64,000 nucleotides of DNA from Burkholderia glumae LMG 2196 = ATCC 33617. GTDB taxonomy: Bacteria; Pseudomonadota; Gammaproteobacteria; Burkholderiales; Burkholderiaceae. The position numbers were made by a program, and so were the translations under genes. The stretch covers positions 372,001-436,000 of the forward strand of contig NZ_CP009434.1 in NCBI RefSeq assembly GCF_000960995.1, in the 5' to 3' direction. Of this stretch, positions 43,753 to 54,500 are shown piece after piece. The stretch's first letter is position 1; every line of letters begins with the position of its first letter. The notes under the pieces are model-generated. The model made no database searches. It was not told where the DNA came from and saw nothing but the letters and a program-made list of their open reading frames with translations.

Positions 43753-44805
43753 ATGCTCGCCTACATACTCAGACGTCTGCTGCTGATGATCCCGACCATC
43801 ATCGGCGTGGTGACGATCACCTTCGTGGTCACGCAGTTCGTGCCGGGCGGCCCGGTCGAGCAGGTGCTCACCCAGCTGCGCCACGGCGGCGCGCGCGGCG
43901 GCGAGAGCGGCAGTGGCGGCGGCGGCTATCACGGCAGCCAGGGCGTGGACCCGCAGCAGATCGAGCAGATCAAGAAGCAGTTCGGCTTCGACAAGCCGCC
44001 GCTCACGCGCTATCTGATGATGCTCGGCAACTACGCGCGCTTCGATCTCGGCCAGTCCTACTTCGCGCACCGCAGCGTGTGGGAGGTGATCCGCTCCAAG
44101 CTGCCGGTGTCGATCACGCTGGGGCTCTGGACGGTGCTGCTCACCTACCTGATCGCGGTGCCGCTCGGCATCGCCAAGGCGGTGCGCAACGGCTCGCGCT
44201 TCGACACCGTGACGAGCGTGATGGTGCTGACCGGCTACGCGATTCCCGGCTTCGTGCTCGGCGTGCTGCTGCTGATGCTGTTCGGCGGCGGCACGTTCTG
44301 GCAGCTGTTCCCGATGCGCGGCATCACCTCCGACAACTTCGCCGAGCTGTCGCTGGTCGGCAAGGTGCTCGACTACCTCTGGCACATCGTGCTGCCGGTC
44401 ACGGCGGCCGTGGTCGGCAACTTCGCGATCGTCACGATCCTGACCAAGAACACCTTCCTGGAGGAGATCGGCCGGCAATACGTGCTGACCGCGCGCGCCA
44501 AGGGCGCGCCGGAGCGCGACGTGCTCTGGAAGCACGTGCTGCGCAACGCGGCGATCCCGCTCGTCACCGGCCTGCCCGCCGCGTTCGTGGGCGCGTTCCT
44601 GAACGGCAACCTGCTGATCGAGACGCTGTTCTCGCTCGACGGCATGGGCCAGCTCTCCTACGACTCGGTGATCCGCCGCGATTACCCGGTCGTGCTCGGC
44701 TCGCTGTTCCTGTTCACGCTGATCGGCCTCATCACCAAACTCATCGCTGACGTCTGCTATGTCCTCGTCGACCCCCGCATCCAATTCTCCCGCCTGGACC
44801 ACTGA
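43753..44805 (+). CDS. yejB: YejB-type peptide ABC permease
   Basis: Inner-membrane permease of 350 residues with the DppB/OppB topology: an N-terminal helix (LLLMIPTIIGVVTITFVV), a periplasmic loop (with an unusual Gly/Ser/His-rich stretch near residues 42-65), then five helices and the EAA loop (ARAKGAPERDVLWKHVL). AAGGAG seven bases before the ATG. It overlaps the next permease gene by 47 bases. Confidence 0.93.
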   Translation: MLAYILRRLLLMIPTIIGVVTITFVVTQFVPGGPVEQVLTQLRHGGARGGESGSGGGGYHGSQGVDPQQIEQIKKQFGFDKPPLTRYLMMLGNYARFDLGQSYFAHRSVWEVIRSKLPVSITLGLWTVLLTYLIAVPLGIAKAVRNGSRFDTVTSVMVLTGYAIPGFVLGVLLLMLFGGGTFWQLFPMRGITSDNFAELSLVGKVLDYLWHIVLPVTAAVVGNFAIVTILTKNTFLEEIGRQYVLTARAKGAPERDVLWKHVLRNAAIPLVTGLPAAFVGAFLNGNLLIETLFSLDGMGQLSYDSVIRRDYPVVLGSLFLFTLIGLITKLIADVCYVLVDPRIQFSRLDH

Positions 44806-45868
44806 TCCGGTGGCGGGCCTGCAGGCCTCGCCGTCGCCGTGGCGGCGCACCTGGCGGCGGTTTCGCGGCCAGCCGCTCGGCTACTGGAGCTTCGTGATCT
44901 TCACCACGCTGTTCGTGGTGAGCCTGTTCGCCGAGGTGCTCTCGAACGACCGGCCGCTGGTGGTGCGCTACGACGGGCATTACTACTTCCCGATCGTGAA
45001 GGACTATCCCGAGACGCTGTTCGGCGGCGACTTCCCGGCCAAGACCAACTATCTCGACCCGTACATCCGCAAGCGCCTCGAGAAGCACGGCAACTTCGCG
45101 ATCTATCCGCCGAGCCACTACCACTACGACACGATCGACTACTTCGCCACCAGCCCGTATCCGGCGCCGCCCTCGGCCAGCAACTGGCTCGGCACCGACC
45201 AGTACGGGCGCGACGTGCTCGCGCGGCTGATCTACGGATTCCGGCTGTCGGTGCTGATGGCGTTCGCGCTGACGGTCTCGGGGGTGGTGATCGGGGTCGC
45301 CACGGGGGCGCTGCAGGGATTCTACGGCGGGCGCACCGACCTGATCGGCCAGCGCCTGATCGAGATCTGGAGCGCGATGCCCGACCTCTACCTGCTGATC
45401 ATTTTCGCCTCGATCTTCAACCCCTCGCTGTGGCTGCTGTTCCTGCTGCTGTCGATGTTCGGCTGGCTGGTGCTGTCCGACTACGTGCGCGCCGAATTCC
45501 TGCGCAACCGCGCGCTCGATTACGTGAAGGCCGCGCGCACCATGGGCCTGACCAACGGCCAGATCATCTGGCGCCACGTACTGCCCAACAGCCTCACGCC
45601 CGTCATCACCTTCCTGCCGTTCCGCATGAGCGCGGCGATCCTGTCGCTGACCAGCCTCGACTTCCTCGGGCTGGGCGTGCCGCCGCCCACGCCGAGCCTG
45701 GGCGAACTGCTGCAGGAGGGCAAGAGCAATCTCGACGCCTGGTGGATCTCGATCTCGGCATTCGCCGCGCTGGTGGTCACGCTGCTGCTGCTGACCTTCA
45801 TGGGCGACGCGCTGCGCAACGCGCTCGACACGCGCACGCGCGGTTCGGCCTTCGGCGGAGGCAAGTGA
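44759..45868 (+). CDS. yejE: YejE-type peptide ABC permease
   Basis: Second permease, 369 residues, DppC type. A first helix near 43-60 is followed by a large periplasmic domain (residues about 60-135, with NWLGTDQYGRDVLARLIYG ending it) and a five-helix core. The EAA loop is AARTMGLTNGQIIWRHVLPNS. The extended periplasmic domain is characteristic of YejE against DppC. Start overlaps the previous gene; stop overlaps the ATPase ATG by one base (TGATG). Confidence 0.93.
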   Translation: MSSSTPASNSPAWTTDPVAGLQASPSPWRRTWRRFRGQPLGYWSFVIFTTLFVVSLFAEVLSNDRPLVVRYDGHYYFPIVKDYPETLFGGDFPAKTNYLDPYIRKRLEKHGNFAIYPPSHYHYDTIDYFATSPYPAPPSASNWLGTDQYGRDVLARLIYGFRLSVLMAFALTVSGVVIGVATGALQGFYGGRTDLIGQRLIEIWSAMPDLYLLIIFASIFNPSLWLLFLLLSMFGWLVLSDYVRAEFLRNRALDYVKAARTMGLTNGQIIWRHVLPNSLTPVITFLPFRMSAAILSLTSLDFLGLGVPPPTPSLGELLQEGKSNLDAWWISISAFAALVVTLLLLTFMGDALRNALDTRTRGSAFGGGK

Positions 45869-47496
45869 TGGCGGCACCGTTGTTGCAGATCGAGAACTTC
45901 TCGGCGAAGTTCGGCGGGCGGGCCGCCGTGCGGGACCTCTCGCTCGCGGTGGCGCGCGGCGAGCGCGTCGCGCTGGTGGGCGAATCGGGCTCGGGCAAGA
46001 GCGTCACGGCGCTGTCGATCCTGCGCCTGGTGCGCGAGGCCGAGCTGTCCGGGCGCATCCTGCTGGATGGCGACGACCTGCTCGCCAAGAGCGAGCAGCA
46101 GATGCGCGGCATTCGCGGCGCCGACATCGCGATGGTGTTCCAGGAGCCGATGACGGCGCTCAACCCGCTCTACACGGTCGGCAAGCAGATCGCCGAGAGC
46201 CTGCGCCTGCACGAAGGGCTGCGGCCCGGCGCGGCGCGCGCGCGCGGCATCGAGCTGCTGCGCCGCACCGGGATTCCCGAGCCGGAGCGGCGCATCGACA
46301 GCTTTCCGCACCAGCTCTCGGGCGGCCAGCGCCAGCGCGCGATGATCGCCATGGCGCTGGCCTGCCGGCCGCGCCTGTTGCTCGCCGACGAGCCCACCAC
46401 CGCGCTCGACGTGACGGTGCGCCAGCAGATCGTCGATCTCCTGATCGAGCTGCAGGAGCAGGAGGCCGCCGCGCGCGGCATGGCGGTGCTGCTGATCACG
46501 CACGACCTGAACCTGGTGCGCCGCTTCGCGCAGCGCGTGGCGGTGATGGAGAAGGGCGTGCTGGTGGAGACCAACACCACCGCCGAGCTGTTCGCGCGGC
46601 CGCAGCATCCGTACACGCAGCGCCTGCTCGACAGCGAGCCGGTGCGCGTGGTCGAGCCGGTGGCGCCCGACGCGCGGCCGATCCTCGAGGTGCGCGGGGT
46701 GGCCGTGGATTACCGCATGGCCGGCAAGGGCCTCGCCTCGCTGTTCGGCAAGACCGCGTTCCGCGCCGTCCACGAGGTGAGCCTCACGCTGCGGCGCGGC
46801 GAGACGGTCGGGATCGTCGGCGAATCGGGCTCCGGCAAGTCCACGCTCGCCGCGGCGGTGCTCGGCCTGCAGCGGCCGGCCGCCGGCGCCATCGAGATCG
46901 ACGGGCTGCCGCTCGCCGGCGTGAGCGGCGCGCGCGGCAAGCGCGAGCTGTACGGGCGCATGCAGGTGGTGTTCCAGGACCCGTTCGGCTCGCTGTCGCC
47001 GCGCATGAGCGTCGAGCAGATCGTCGGCGAGGGGCTCGCGCTGCACCGGCCGGGGATGACGGGGCCGGCGCGACGTGCGAGAATCGCCGCGCTGCTCGAC
47101 GAAGTCGGCCTGCCGCCCGAGGCGATGCTGCGCTATCCGCACGAATTCTCGGGCGGCCAGCGGCAGCGCATCGCGATCGCGCGCGCGCTCGCCGTCGAGC
47201 CCGAGCTGCTGGTGCTCGACGAGCCCACCAGCGCGCTCGACGTGTCGATCCAGAAGCAGGTGCTGAACCTGCTCGCCAAGCTGCAGCAGAAATACCGGCT
47301 CAGCTATCTGTTCATCACCCACGATCTCGCGGTGATGCGCGCGATGGCTCACCGGGTGATCGTGATGAAGGGCGGCCGGGTAGTGGAGTCGGGCGACGCG
47401 CTCGACGTGCTGAACGCGCCGTCGCACGCCTATACGAGGGCGCTGCTCGCGTCGTCGCTGCTCGCGGCGCCGCGCGCGGCCGAGGAGAGCGAGTGA
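45868..47496 (+). CDS. yejF: YejF-type dual ABC ATPase
   Basis: Cytoplasmic ATPase with two nucleotide-binding domains fused, 542 residues. Walker A motifs GESGSGKS are at 38-45 and 318-325. ABC signatures are LSGGQRQRA and FSGGQRQRI, and Walker B motifs are LLLADEP and LLVLDEP. The fused layout is as in E. coli YejF, unlike the DppD/DppF pair. Stop overlaps the TldD-like start (GTGA). Confidence 0.95.
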   Translation: MAAPLLQIENFSAKFGGRAAVRDLSLAVARGERVALVGESGSGKSVTALSILRLVREAELSGRILLDGDDLLAKSEQQMRGIRGADIAMVFQEPMTALNPLYTVGKQIAESLRLHEGLRPGAARARGIELLRRTGIPEPERRIDSFPHQLSGGQRQRAMIAMALACRPRLLLADEPTTALDVTVRQQIVDLLIELQEQEAAARGMAVLLITHDLNLVRRFAQRVAVMEKGVLVETNTTAELFARPQHPYTQRLLDSEPVRVVEPVAPDARPILEVRGVAVDYRMAGKGLASLFGKTAFRAVHEVSLTLRRGETVGIVGESGSGKSTLAAAVLGLQRPAAGAIEIDGLPLAGVSGARGKRELYGRMQVVFQDPFGSLSPRMSVEQIVGEGLALHRPGMTGPARRARIAALLDEVGLPPEAMLRYPHEFSGGQRQRIAIARALAVEPELLVLDEPTSALDVSIQKQVLNLLAKLQQKYRLSYLFITHDLAVMRAMAHRVIVMKGGRVVESGDALDVLNAPSHAYTRALLASSLLAAPRAAEESE

Positions 47497-48926
47497 GTGA
47501 GCAACGCTGGGCCGAGGCGGCCCGCAGCCTGCGCGGCGAGGCCGATTTCTGGTCGCTGCGCGTCGTCGACGAGCGAACCGACGAGCACGCGGTGCGCAAC
47601 GACGTGGCCGAGCCGTTCAAGCGCAGCCGCGACCGCGGCGCGATGCTGACCGCCTGGTGCGGCGCGGGCGCCGGCTATGCGGCCACGCCCGACCTGTCGC
47701 CGGCCGGCCTGCAGGCCGCGCTCGACGTGGCCATCGCGCGCGCGCGCGCCGGCGCGGCCTGGTCGCTGATCGACCATCGCGGCGCCGCGCGCCCCGCGCA
47801 GGACGGCTGCTTCGCCTCGCCCGGCGTCGACGCCGCGCGGCCCACGCGCGCCGAATGGCTCGACCGGCTCGCGCACGAATGCGCCGCCGCCGCGCTCGAC
47901 GCGCGCATCGTCGAGCGTACCGCCAGCCTGCTGCTGATCGACACCGATCAGTTCTACCTGACGAGCTACGGCGTGCGCATCGTGCAGCGCTTCGCGTTCG
48001 CCGCGCCCGAGCTGCAGGTGGTGGCGCACCACGACGGCGACACCGAGATGCGCTCGCTCGGCGGCGGCGGCCTGCTCGCGCAGGGCGGCGCCGAGCTGCT
48101 GGCGCGCGCCGGCTTCGACGGCGCCGGCGCGCGCGTGGCGGCCGAGGCGCTGCAGCTGCTGGCCGCGCCGAACTGCCCGCGCGGCCCGCGCGACCTGCTG
48201 CTGATGCCCGACCAGATGATGCTGCAGATCCACGAATCGATCGGCCATCCGCTCGAACTCGATCGCATCCTCGGCGACGAGCGCAACTTCGCCGGCTCGA
48301 GCTTCGTGAAGCCCGAGATGTTCGGCAGCTACCGCTACGGCTCGCCGCTGCTCAACGTCACGTTCGCGCCCGACGTGGCCGGCGAGGCCGCCTCGTATGC
48401 CTACGACGACGACGGCACGCGCGCCGAGCGCGCCTACCTGATCCGTGACGGCATACTCGAGCGGCCGCTCGGCGGGGCGCTGTCGCAGCGGCGCGCCGGC
48501 CTGCCCGGCGTGGCCAACACGCGCGCGTCGAGCTGGAACCGCCCGCCGATCGACCGCATGGCGAATCTCAACCTCGAACCCGGCGATGCGTCGCTCGACG
48601 CGCTGATCGCCGGCACCGAGCACGGCATCCTGATGCGCACCAACACTTCCTGGTCGATCGACGACCAGCGCAACAAGTTCCAGTTCGGCTGCGAATATGG
48701 CCAGCTGATCGAGAACGGCCGGCTCACGCAGGTGGTGCGCAAGCCCAATTATCGCGGCGTCTCGGCCGGCTTCTGGCGCAGCCTGCGCGCGGTGGGCGAC
48801 GCGAGCACCTTCGGCGTGCACGGCACGCCCTACTGCGGCAAGGGCGAGCCGGCGCAGATCATTCGCGTCGGGCATGCCTCGCCCGCCTGCGTGTTCGCCG
48901 ACGTCGACGTGTTCGGAGGCGCCTGA
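47493..48926 (+). CDS. TldD-family metalloprotease subunit
   Basis: TldD/PmbA family, 477 residues. The zinc motif HESIGH with His247, Glu248 and His252 marks the catalytic TldD-type subunit. The C-terminal region has RTNTSWSIDDQRNKFQFGCEYGQLIENG and YCGKGEPAQIIRVGHASP, close to the active-site cysteine region. In E. coli TldD/TldE degrades unfolded peptides and cuts the leader of microcin B17. GTG at 47493 overlaps the YejF stop. The partner gene follows with one base of overlap. The chromosomal copy is expected elsewhere, so this is probably a second, specialised pair. Confidence 0.92.
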   Translation: MSEQRWAEAARSLRGEADFWSLRVVDERTDEHAVRNDVAEPFKRSRDRGAMLTAWCGAGAGYAATPDLSPAGLQAALDVAIARARAGAAWSLIDHRGAARPAQDGCFASPGVDAARPTRAEWLDRLAHECAAAALDARIVERTASLLLIDTDQFYLTSYGVRIVQRFAFAAPELQVVAHHDGDTEMRSLGGGGLLAQGGAELLARAGFDGAGARVAAEALQLLAAPNCPRGPRDLLLMPDQMMLQIHESIGHPLELDRILGDERNFAGSSFVKPEMFGSYRYGSPLLNVTFAPDVAGEAASYAYDDDGTRAERAYLIRDGILERPLGGALSQRRAGLPGVANTRASSWNRPPIDRMANLNLEPGDASLDALIAGTEHGILMRTNTSWSIDDQRNKFQFGCEYGQLIENGRLTQVVRKPNYRGVSAGFWRSLRAVGDASTFGVHGTPYCGKGEPAQIIRVGHASPACVFADVDVFGGA

Positions 48927-50302
48927 TGGACGAATCGCTGATGGGCGCGGTGCGCGCCGCCCGGCGTGCCGGCTCGATCGACTGGCACGGCCACTTCATG
49001 CGGCTCGCCGACGAGGCCGACGCGCGGCGCCTGGCCGACGAGACGATCCTGCTCTGGTTCGCCGGCGAGCAGTCCGACTTCGTGCGTTTCAACGCGGCGC
49101 GCGTGCGGCAGACCGGCCGCGTGGTGCAGGGCCGCCTGACGGTGCGGCTCGCCTCCGGTGCCCGGCAGGCCGTGCAGACGCAGACGCTGAGCGGCGACTG
49201 GGCGGCCGACCGAGCCGAGCTGGGCGAGGCGCTGGCCGCGCTGCGCGAGGCCGTGCGCGACGCCGCCGACGATCCGCATCTGTTGTTCGACACCAGCAGC
49301 TGGCGCCACACCACCTGCCGCCAGGGGCGCCTGCCCGATGCCGAGGCGCTGGCCGCGCGCGTGGCCGAATGCGCGCGCGGGCTCGACTTCGTCGGCTTCC
49401 ATGCCGGCGGCACGGTCGCGCGCGGCTTCGCGTCGTCCACCGGCAGCCGCGGCTGGCACGAGGTCGAGAACTTCAACTTCAGCTGGTCGCTGTACGACTC
49501 GAGCGGGCGCGCCATCAAGTCCGTCTACGCAGGCGACGACTGGTGCGACGAGACGTTCGCCGCGAAGCTCGAGGAGGCCGCCGCGCGGCTGCCGGTGCTC
49601 GGCCGCACGCCGAAGGCGCTCGCGCCGGGCCGCTACCGCACCTGGTTCGAGCCGGCCGCGGTGCGCGAGATGGTGGACCTGGCCGGCTGGTCGGGCTTCT
49701 CGGCGCGCGCCCAGCGCAGCGCGCGCGGCGCGCTGCAGCGGCTCTACGACGGCGAGGTGGCGCTCGATCCGCGGGTATCGATCCGCGAGGACCTGTCGCT
49801 CGGCGTGGCGCCCGCGTTCAGCGCCGACGGCTACCGGCGCGAGAGCGTGCCGCTCGTGGTCGACGGGCGCGGCGCCGCGCAGCTGGTCAGCGCGCGCACC
49901 GCGCGCGAGCACGGCCTCACGCCGAACGGCGCCGCCCCGGGCGAGGTGCCCGATTCGCTCGCGATCGCGGGCGGCGACCTCGCCGATGCCGCGGTGCTCG
50001 ACGCGCTCGGCACGGGCCTGTATGTCGGCAATCTCTGGTATCTGAACTTCTCCGACCGCGTCCATTGCCGGATGACCGGCATGACGCGCTTCGCGACGTT
50101 CTGGGTCGAGGACGGCCGGATCGTGGCGCCCGTCGAGGCGATGCGCTTCGACGACAGCTTCTACGCGCTGTTCGGCAGCGAGCTGGAACGGCTCGGCGCC
50201 ACTGCGCACCTGCTGCTCGGCGAGGGCACCTATGGCGAGCGCGAGACCGCCGGCGCGAGCGTGCCGGGCCTGCTCGCCCGCCAGTTCGCGCTGACCCTGT
50301 GA
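48926..50302 (+). CDS. TldE/PmbA-like non-catalytic protease subunit
   Basis: TldD/PmbA family of 458 residues without the HExxxH zinc motif, as in TldE. The C-terminal LWYLNFSDRVHCRMTGMTRFATFWVEDGRIVAP region is typical of the family. It would pair with the TldD-like product to form a heterodimer whose cleft admits only unfolded peptides. The stop overlaps the next GTG (GTGA). Confidence 0.92.
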   Translation: MDESLMGAVRAARRAGSIDWHGHFMRLADEADARRLADETILLWFAGEQSDFVRFNAARVRQTGRVVQGRLTVRLASGARQAVQTQTLSGDWAADRAELGEALAALREAVRDAADDPHLLFDTSSWRHTTCRQGRLPDAEALAARVAECARGLDFVGFHAGGTVARGFASSTGSRGWHEVENFNFSWSLYDSSGRAIKSVYAGDDWCDETFAAKLEEAAARLPVLGRTPKALAPGRYRTWFEPAAVREMVDLAGWSGFSARAQRSARGALQRLYDGEVALDPRVSIREDLSLGVAPAFSADGYRRESVPLVVDGRGAAQLVSARTAREHGLTPNGAAPGEVPDSLAIAGGDLADAAVLDALGTGLYVGNLWYLNFSDRVHCRMTGMTRFATFWVEDGRIVAPVEAMRFDDSFYALFGSELERLGATAHLLLGEGTYGERETAGASVPGLLARQFALTL

Positions 50303-50955
50303 GCGAGCGCACGGCCGCCCCCGCATCGGCGCCGCGCGCGCCGGTGGCGATCCGCGCGCTGCGCGGCGACGACGCCGAGGCGCTGCATGCGCTGCTGTCG
50401 CGGCCGGCCGTGGCCGCGTGGCGCTGCGAGGCGCCGCATCGCTCGCTCGCCTGGCGGCGCGACTGGCTCGACACGCTGCTCGCGCAGCGTCACGGCTTCG
50501 GCGCCTGGGTGGACGGCGCGCTGGCCGGCTTCGGCGAACTCGCGCCGCTGCGGCTGCGCCGCCATCATGCGGCGCAGCTCGAGCTGGCCGTCCACGACGG
50601 CCAGCGGCGGCGCGGCGTCGGCACCGCGCTGCTGCGCGAAATGCTGCGCTTCGCCGACGGCTGGCTCGGGCTGCGCCGGCTCGAACTCGACCTGCATGCC
50701 GACGACGCGGCCGCGCTGGCGCTCTACGCCGGCTTCGGCTTCGAGACCGAGGGGTTCCGGCGCGGCGGCCTGCTGCGCGGCGGCGAGCTGGTCGATCTGC
50801 GCATGCTGGCGCGGCTGCGCGAACCGATGCCGGTGGCCGCGCCGGCGGCGGACCCGCCGCCCGTCGCGCCGCTAGCGAACCAGGCGAATGCTTCGCGCGG
50901 CGGCGCGGCCGGTTCCGCCGATCCGTCCGATCCGCCGCGGGAGGGCCGCGCATGA
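50299..50955 (+). CDS. GNAT N-acetyltransferase 1
   Basis: RimJ/RimI-type acetyltransferase of 218 residues. The acetyl-CoA site is the HDGQRRRGVGTALLREML segment (Q/RxxGxG/A). The C-terminal helix-strand ends with ALYAGFGFETEGFRRG. The last 45 residues are Pro/Ala-rich. In microcin C immunity a GNAT (MccE) acetylates the toxic product; a comparable detoxifying role is possible here because it follows a Yej-type importer and a TldD/E pair. The GTG at 50299 overlaps the previous stop. Confidence 0.88.
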   Translation: MSERTAAPASAPRAPVAIRALRGDDAEALHALLSRPAVAAWRCEAPHRSLAWRRDWLDTLLAQRHGFGAWVDGALAGFGELAPLRLRRHHAAQLELAVHDGQRRRGVGTALLREMLRFADGWLGLRRLELDLHADDAAALALYAGFGFETEGFRRGGLLRGGELVDLRMLARLREPMPVAAPAADPPPVAPLANQANASRGGAAGSADPSDPPREGRA

Positions 50956-51533
50956 GCGAGGCTCCGCTCGCCGCGCCGGCAGGCCCGGGCGGCGGCGCCG
51001 GCGCCGCTGCGGCCCTGATCGTGCGCCCCTACGAGAGCGCCGACGCGGCGGCCATTGCGGCGATCCATCAGCAGCCGCAGGCGTTGCGCAACACGCTGGC
51101 GATGCCGTTTCGCGCGCCCGAGTCGATCGCCGCCTGGCATGCGCCGCTCGAACGCGGCACCGCCGGCGGCTTCGCGCTCTGCGCGGTGGCGGGCGGCGAG
51201 GTGGTGGGCCACCTCGCGCTGTTCGTGCAGCCGGCGCCGCGCGCGCACGCCGCCGGCTTCGGCATCGCCGTCCACGACGCGCACGCCGGGCGCGGGATCG
51301 GCGCGCGGCTGATGCGCGAGATGCTGGCGGCCGCCGACGGCGCGCTGGGCCTGCGCCGCATCGAGCTGACCGTATTCGACGACAACCAGCGCGCGATCGC
51401 CCTGTATGCGCGCTTCGGCTTCGTGGTCGAGGCGCGCCAGCGCGCGTTCGCGGTTCGCGACGGCGAGCTGGCCGATGCGCTGTCGATGGCGCGGGTGAGC
51501 GGCGCGCCGCCGCTGGCACCCGCGTCGCGCTGA
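50952..51533 (+). CDS. GNAT N-acetyltransferase 2
   Basis: A second acetyltransferase of 193 residues, related in layout to the first (a possible duplication): AVHDAHAGRGIGARLMREML for acetyl-CoA and ALYARFGFVVEARQRAFAV at the end. It begins with 23 Ala/Gly/Pro residues. The ATG overlaps the previous stop as ATGA. Ribosomal-protein or antibiotic acetylation are other possibilities. Confidence 0.88.
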   Translation: MSEAPLAAPAGPGGGAGAAAALIVRPYESADAAAIAAIHQQPQALRNTLAMPFRAPESIAAWHAPLERGTAGGFALCAVAGGEVVGHLALFVQPAPRAHAAGFGIAVHDAHAGRGIGARLMREMLAAADGALGLRRIELTVFDDNQRAIALYARFGFVVEARQRAFAVRDGELADALSMARVSGAPPLAPASR

Positions 51534-51542
51534 GGACGATCG

Positions 51543-54500
51543 ATGCCGTCGTTTTTCATCGATCGCCCGGTGTTCGCCTGGATCGTCGCGCTGGCGATCG
51601 TGGTGGCCGGCCTGCTCGCGATCCCTCAGCTGCCGGTCGCGCAGTATCCGCGCCTCGCGCCGCCGCGCGTGGTGGTCTCGGCGATCTACCCCGGCGCCGC
51701 GCCCGAGACCGTCGACGAGGACGTGGCCAGCATCATCGAGGAGAGCCTCGACGGCCTCGACCGCCTGCAATACTACGAAACCACCAGCGACAGTCACGGC
51801 AACCTCGAGATCGACGTGACGTTCGAGCCCGGCACCGATGCCGACATCGCCGTGGTGGACGTGCAGAACCGCCTCAAGCAGGTGGAGGCGCGCCTGCCGC
51901 AGCAGGTGGTGCAGCAGGGCATCGACGTCTACAAGTCGGCCAACACGTTTCTGATGCTCGTCACGCTCGCGTCCACCGAAGGCGGCCAGGACTCCACCAC
52001 GCTGGGCGATTTCCTGACCCGCAACCTGCTGCGCGAGATCAAGCGCGTGCCGGGGGTGGGCGCCGCCACGCTGTGGGACGCCGACGTCGCGCTGCGGATC
52101 TGGCTCGATCCGATGAAGCTGCGCGAATTCGGGCTCGGCGTCGACGACGTGATCGCGGCGGTGGGCGCGCAGAACGCCACCGTCACGGCCGGCGCGATCG
52201 GCGACACGCCCTTCGAGCCCGGCCAGCAATTGACCGCCTCGGTGATCGTGAAGGGACAGCTCAGCACGCCGGCCGAGTTCGGCCGGATCGTGCTGAAGGC
52301 GCAGCCCGACGGCTCGGCGGTGCGCCTGGCCGACGTCGCGCGCATCGAGATCGGCCGCGACGACTACTCGTACTGGTCGCGCCTGAACGGCAAGCCGGCC
52401 GCCGCGATCGGCATCCAGCTCGGCCCGCGCGGCAACGCGCTCGATACCTCGAACGCGATCCGCGCGCGGATCGCCGCCTTGCAGAAGCGCCTGCCGCCCG
52501 GCGCGCAGATCCGCGTGCCGTTCGACAGCGCCCATTTCGTCGAACTCGCGATCCACGAGGTGGTGCTGACGCTCGTCGAGGCGGTGGTGCTGGTGTTCCT
52601 GGTGATGTGGGTGTTCCTGCGCGGGCTGCGCTATACGCTGGTGCCGGCCGTGGTGATCCCGGTCACGCTGATGGGCGCGTTCGTGGCGATGTGGGCGTTC
52701 GGGCTGTCGATCAACGTGTTCACGATGTTCGGGCTGGTGCTCGCGATCGGCATCCTGGTGGACGACGCGATCGTGGTGGTGGAGAGCGTCCACCGCATCA
52801 TGGAGGACGAGGGGCTGCCGCCGCGCGAGGCCACGCGGCGCGCGATGCGGCGCATCGGCGGCGCGATCGTGGGCGTGACCGCGGTGCTGACCGCCGTGTT
52901 CGTGCCGATGGCGTTCTTCCCCGGCGGGGTGGGCGGCATCTACCGGCAGTTCTCGATCGCGATGATCGCGTCGATGGCGGTGTCCTCGTTCGTCGCGCTG
53001 TCGCTGACGCCGGCGCTGTGCGCGAGCCTGCTCAAGCCGGCCGCCCCGGCCGCCGCTGCCGCGCGGCGGCGCGTGCCCGCGCTCGCCACGCGCGCGGCCG
53101 ACGCGTTCTCGCGCGGCTTCGACCGGCTGGGCGCGCGCTACCGGCGGCTGGTCGCGTTCACCCTCGACCGGCCGCGGCCGGTGCTGCTCGTCTACGCGGG
53201 GCTGGTGGCGCTCTGCGCGCTGATGGCCTGGGCGATCCCCGGCGGCTTCCTGCCTTCGGAGGACACCGGGCAGCTGCAGGTGATGCTGCAGTTGCCGGCC
53301 GGCGCCACCCAGGCGCGCACGCTGGCCGTGGTCGAGCGCGTGGAGTCGGTGCTCGCGCGCGAGCCGGCGGTGGCCAACGTGACGAGCGTGATCGGCTGGA
53401 GCTTCGCGAGCAGCGGCCAGAACGTGGCGATGGCGTTCGTCGAGCTGAAGGACTGGGCGCGCCGCGGCACCGGCGCGCTGGCGCTGCGCGACCGGCTCAA
53501 CGGCGAGTTCGCGAAGATCGCCGATGCCGAGCTGGACGTGTCGCTGCCGCCGCCGGTGCCGGGCCTCGGCCACGGCGACGGCTTCACGCTGCGGCTCGAG
53601 GATCGCGGCGGGGTGGGGCTCGCCGCGCTGAAGGCGGCGCGCGCGCAGCTCGTGGCGGCGGCGCAGGCCGACCCGCGGCTCGCGGCGATCCGCACCGAGG
53701 ACCAGCCCGACGGCCCGCGCGTGGAGCTCGAGATCGACCGCGCCAAGGCCTACGCGCTCGGGGTGCCGTTCGAGCGGCTGGCGAGCCTGCTCGGCGGCAC
53801 CTTCGGCTCGAACTACGTCAACGATTATCCGGCCAACGGCCGGATGCGGCGCGTGATCGTCGAGGCCGATGCCAGCGCGCGCATGTCCGACGACGCGCTG
53901 ATGGCGCTGATGGTGCCGAACCGCAGCGGCCAGATGGTGCCGCTCTCGGCGATCGCCGCGCGGCACTGGAGCGTGGGGCCGGTGGCGCTGTCGCGCTTCA
54001 ACGGTTATCCGTCGCTCGACGTGACCGGCCGCAGCGCGCCGGGCGTCAGTTCGGGCGCGGCGATGGCGCAGATGGAGCGGCTCGCCGCGGCGCTGCCGGC
54101 CGGCATCGATTTCGACTGGGTGGACGCGGCGCGCGAGCAGCGCGTGGCCGCGCGCCAGACGCCGCTTTTGATCGGCCTGTCGGTGCTGGCGGTGTTCATG
54201 GTGCTGGCCGCGCTCTACGAGAGCTGGATCGTGCCGCTCGCGGTGCTGACGATCCTGCCGCTCGGCGCGGCCGGCGCGCTGGCCGCCGCGCTCGCGCGCG
54301 ACCTGCCGAACGACGTTTATTTCAAGGTCGGGCTGATCACCGTGATCGGCCTGGCGGCGAAGAACGCGATACTGATCGTGCAGTTCGCGCGCGACGCGCA
54401 CCGGCGCGGCGCGCCGCTGCGCGAAGCCGTGCTCGACGCGGCCGGGCTGCGGTTCCGGCCGATCGTGATGACCTCGATGGCGTTCCTGCTCGGCGTGGTG

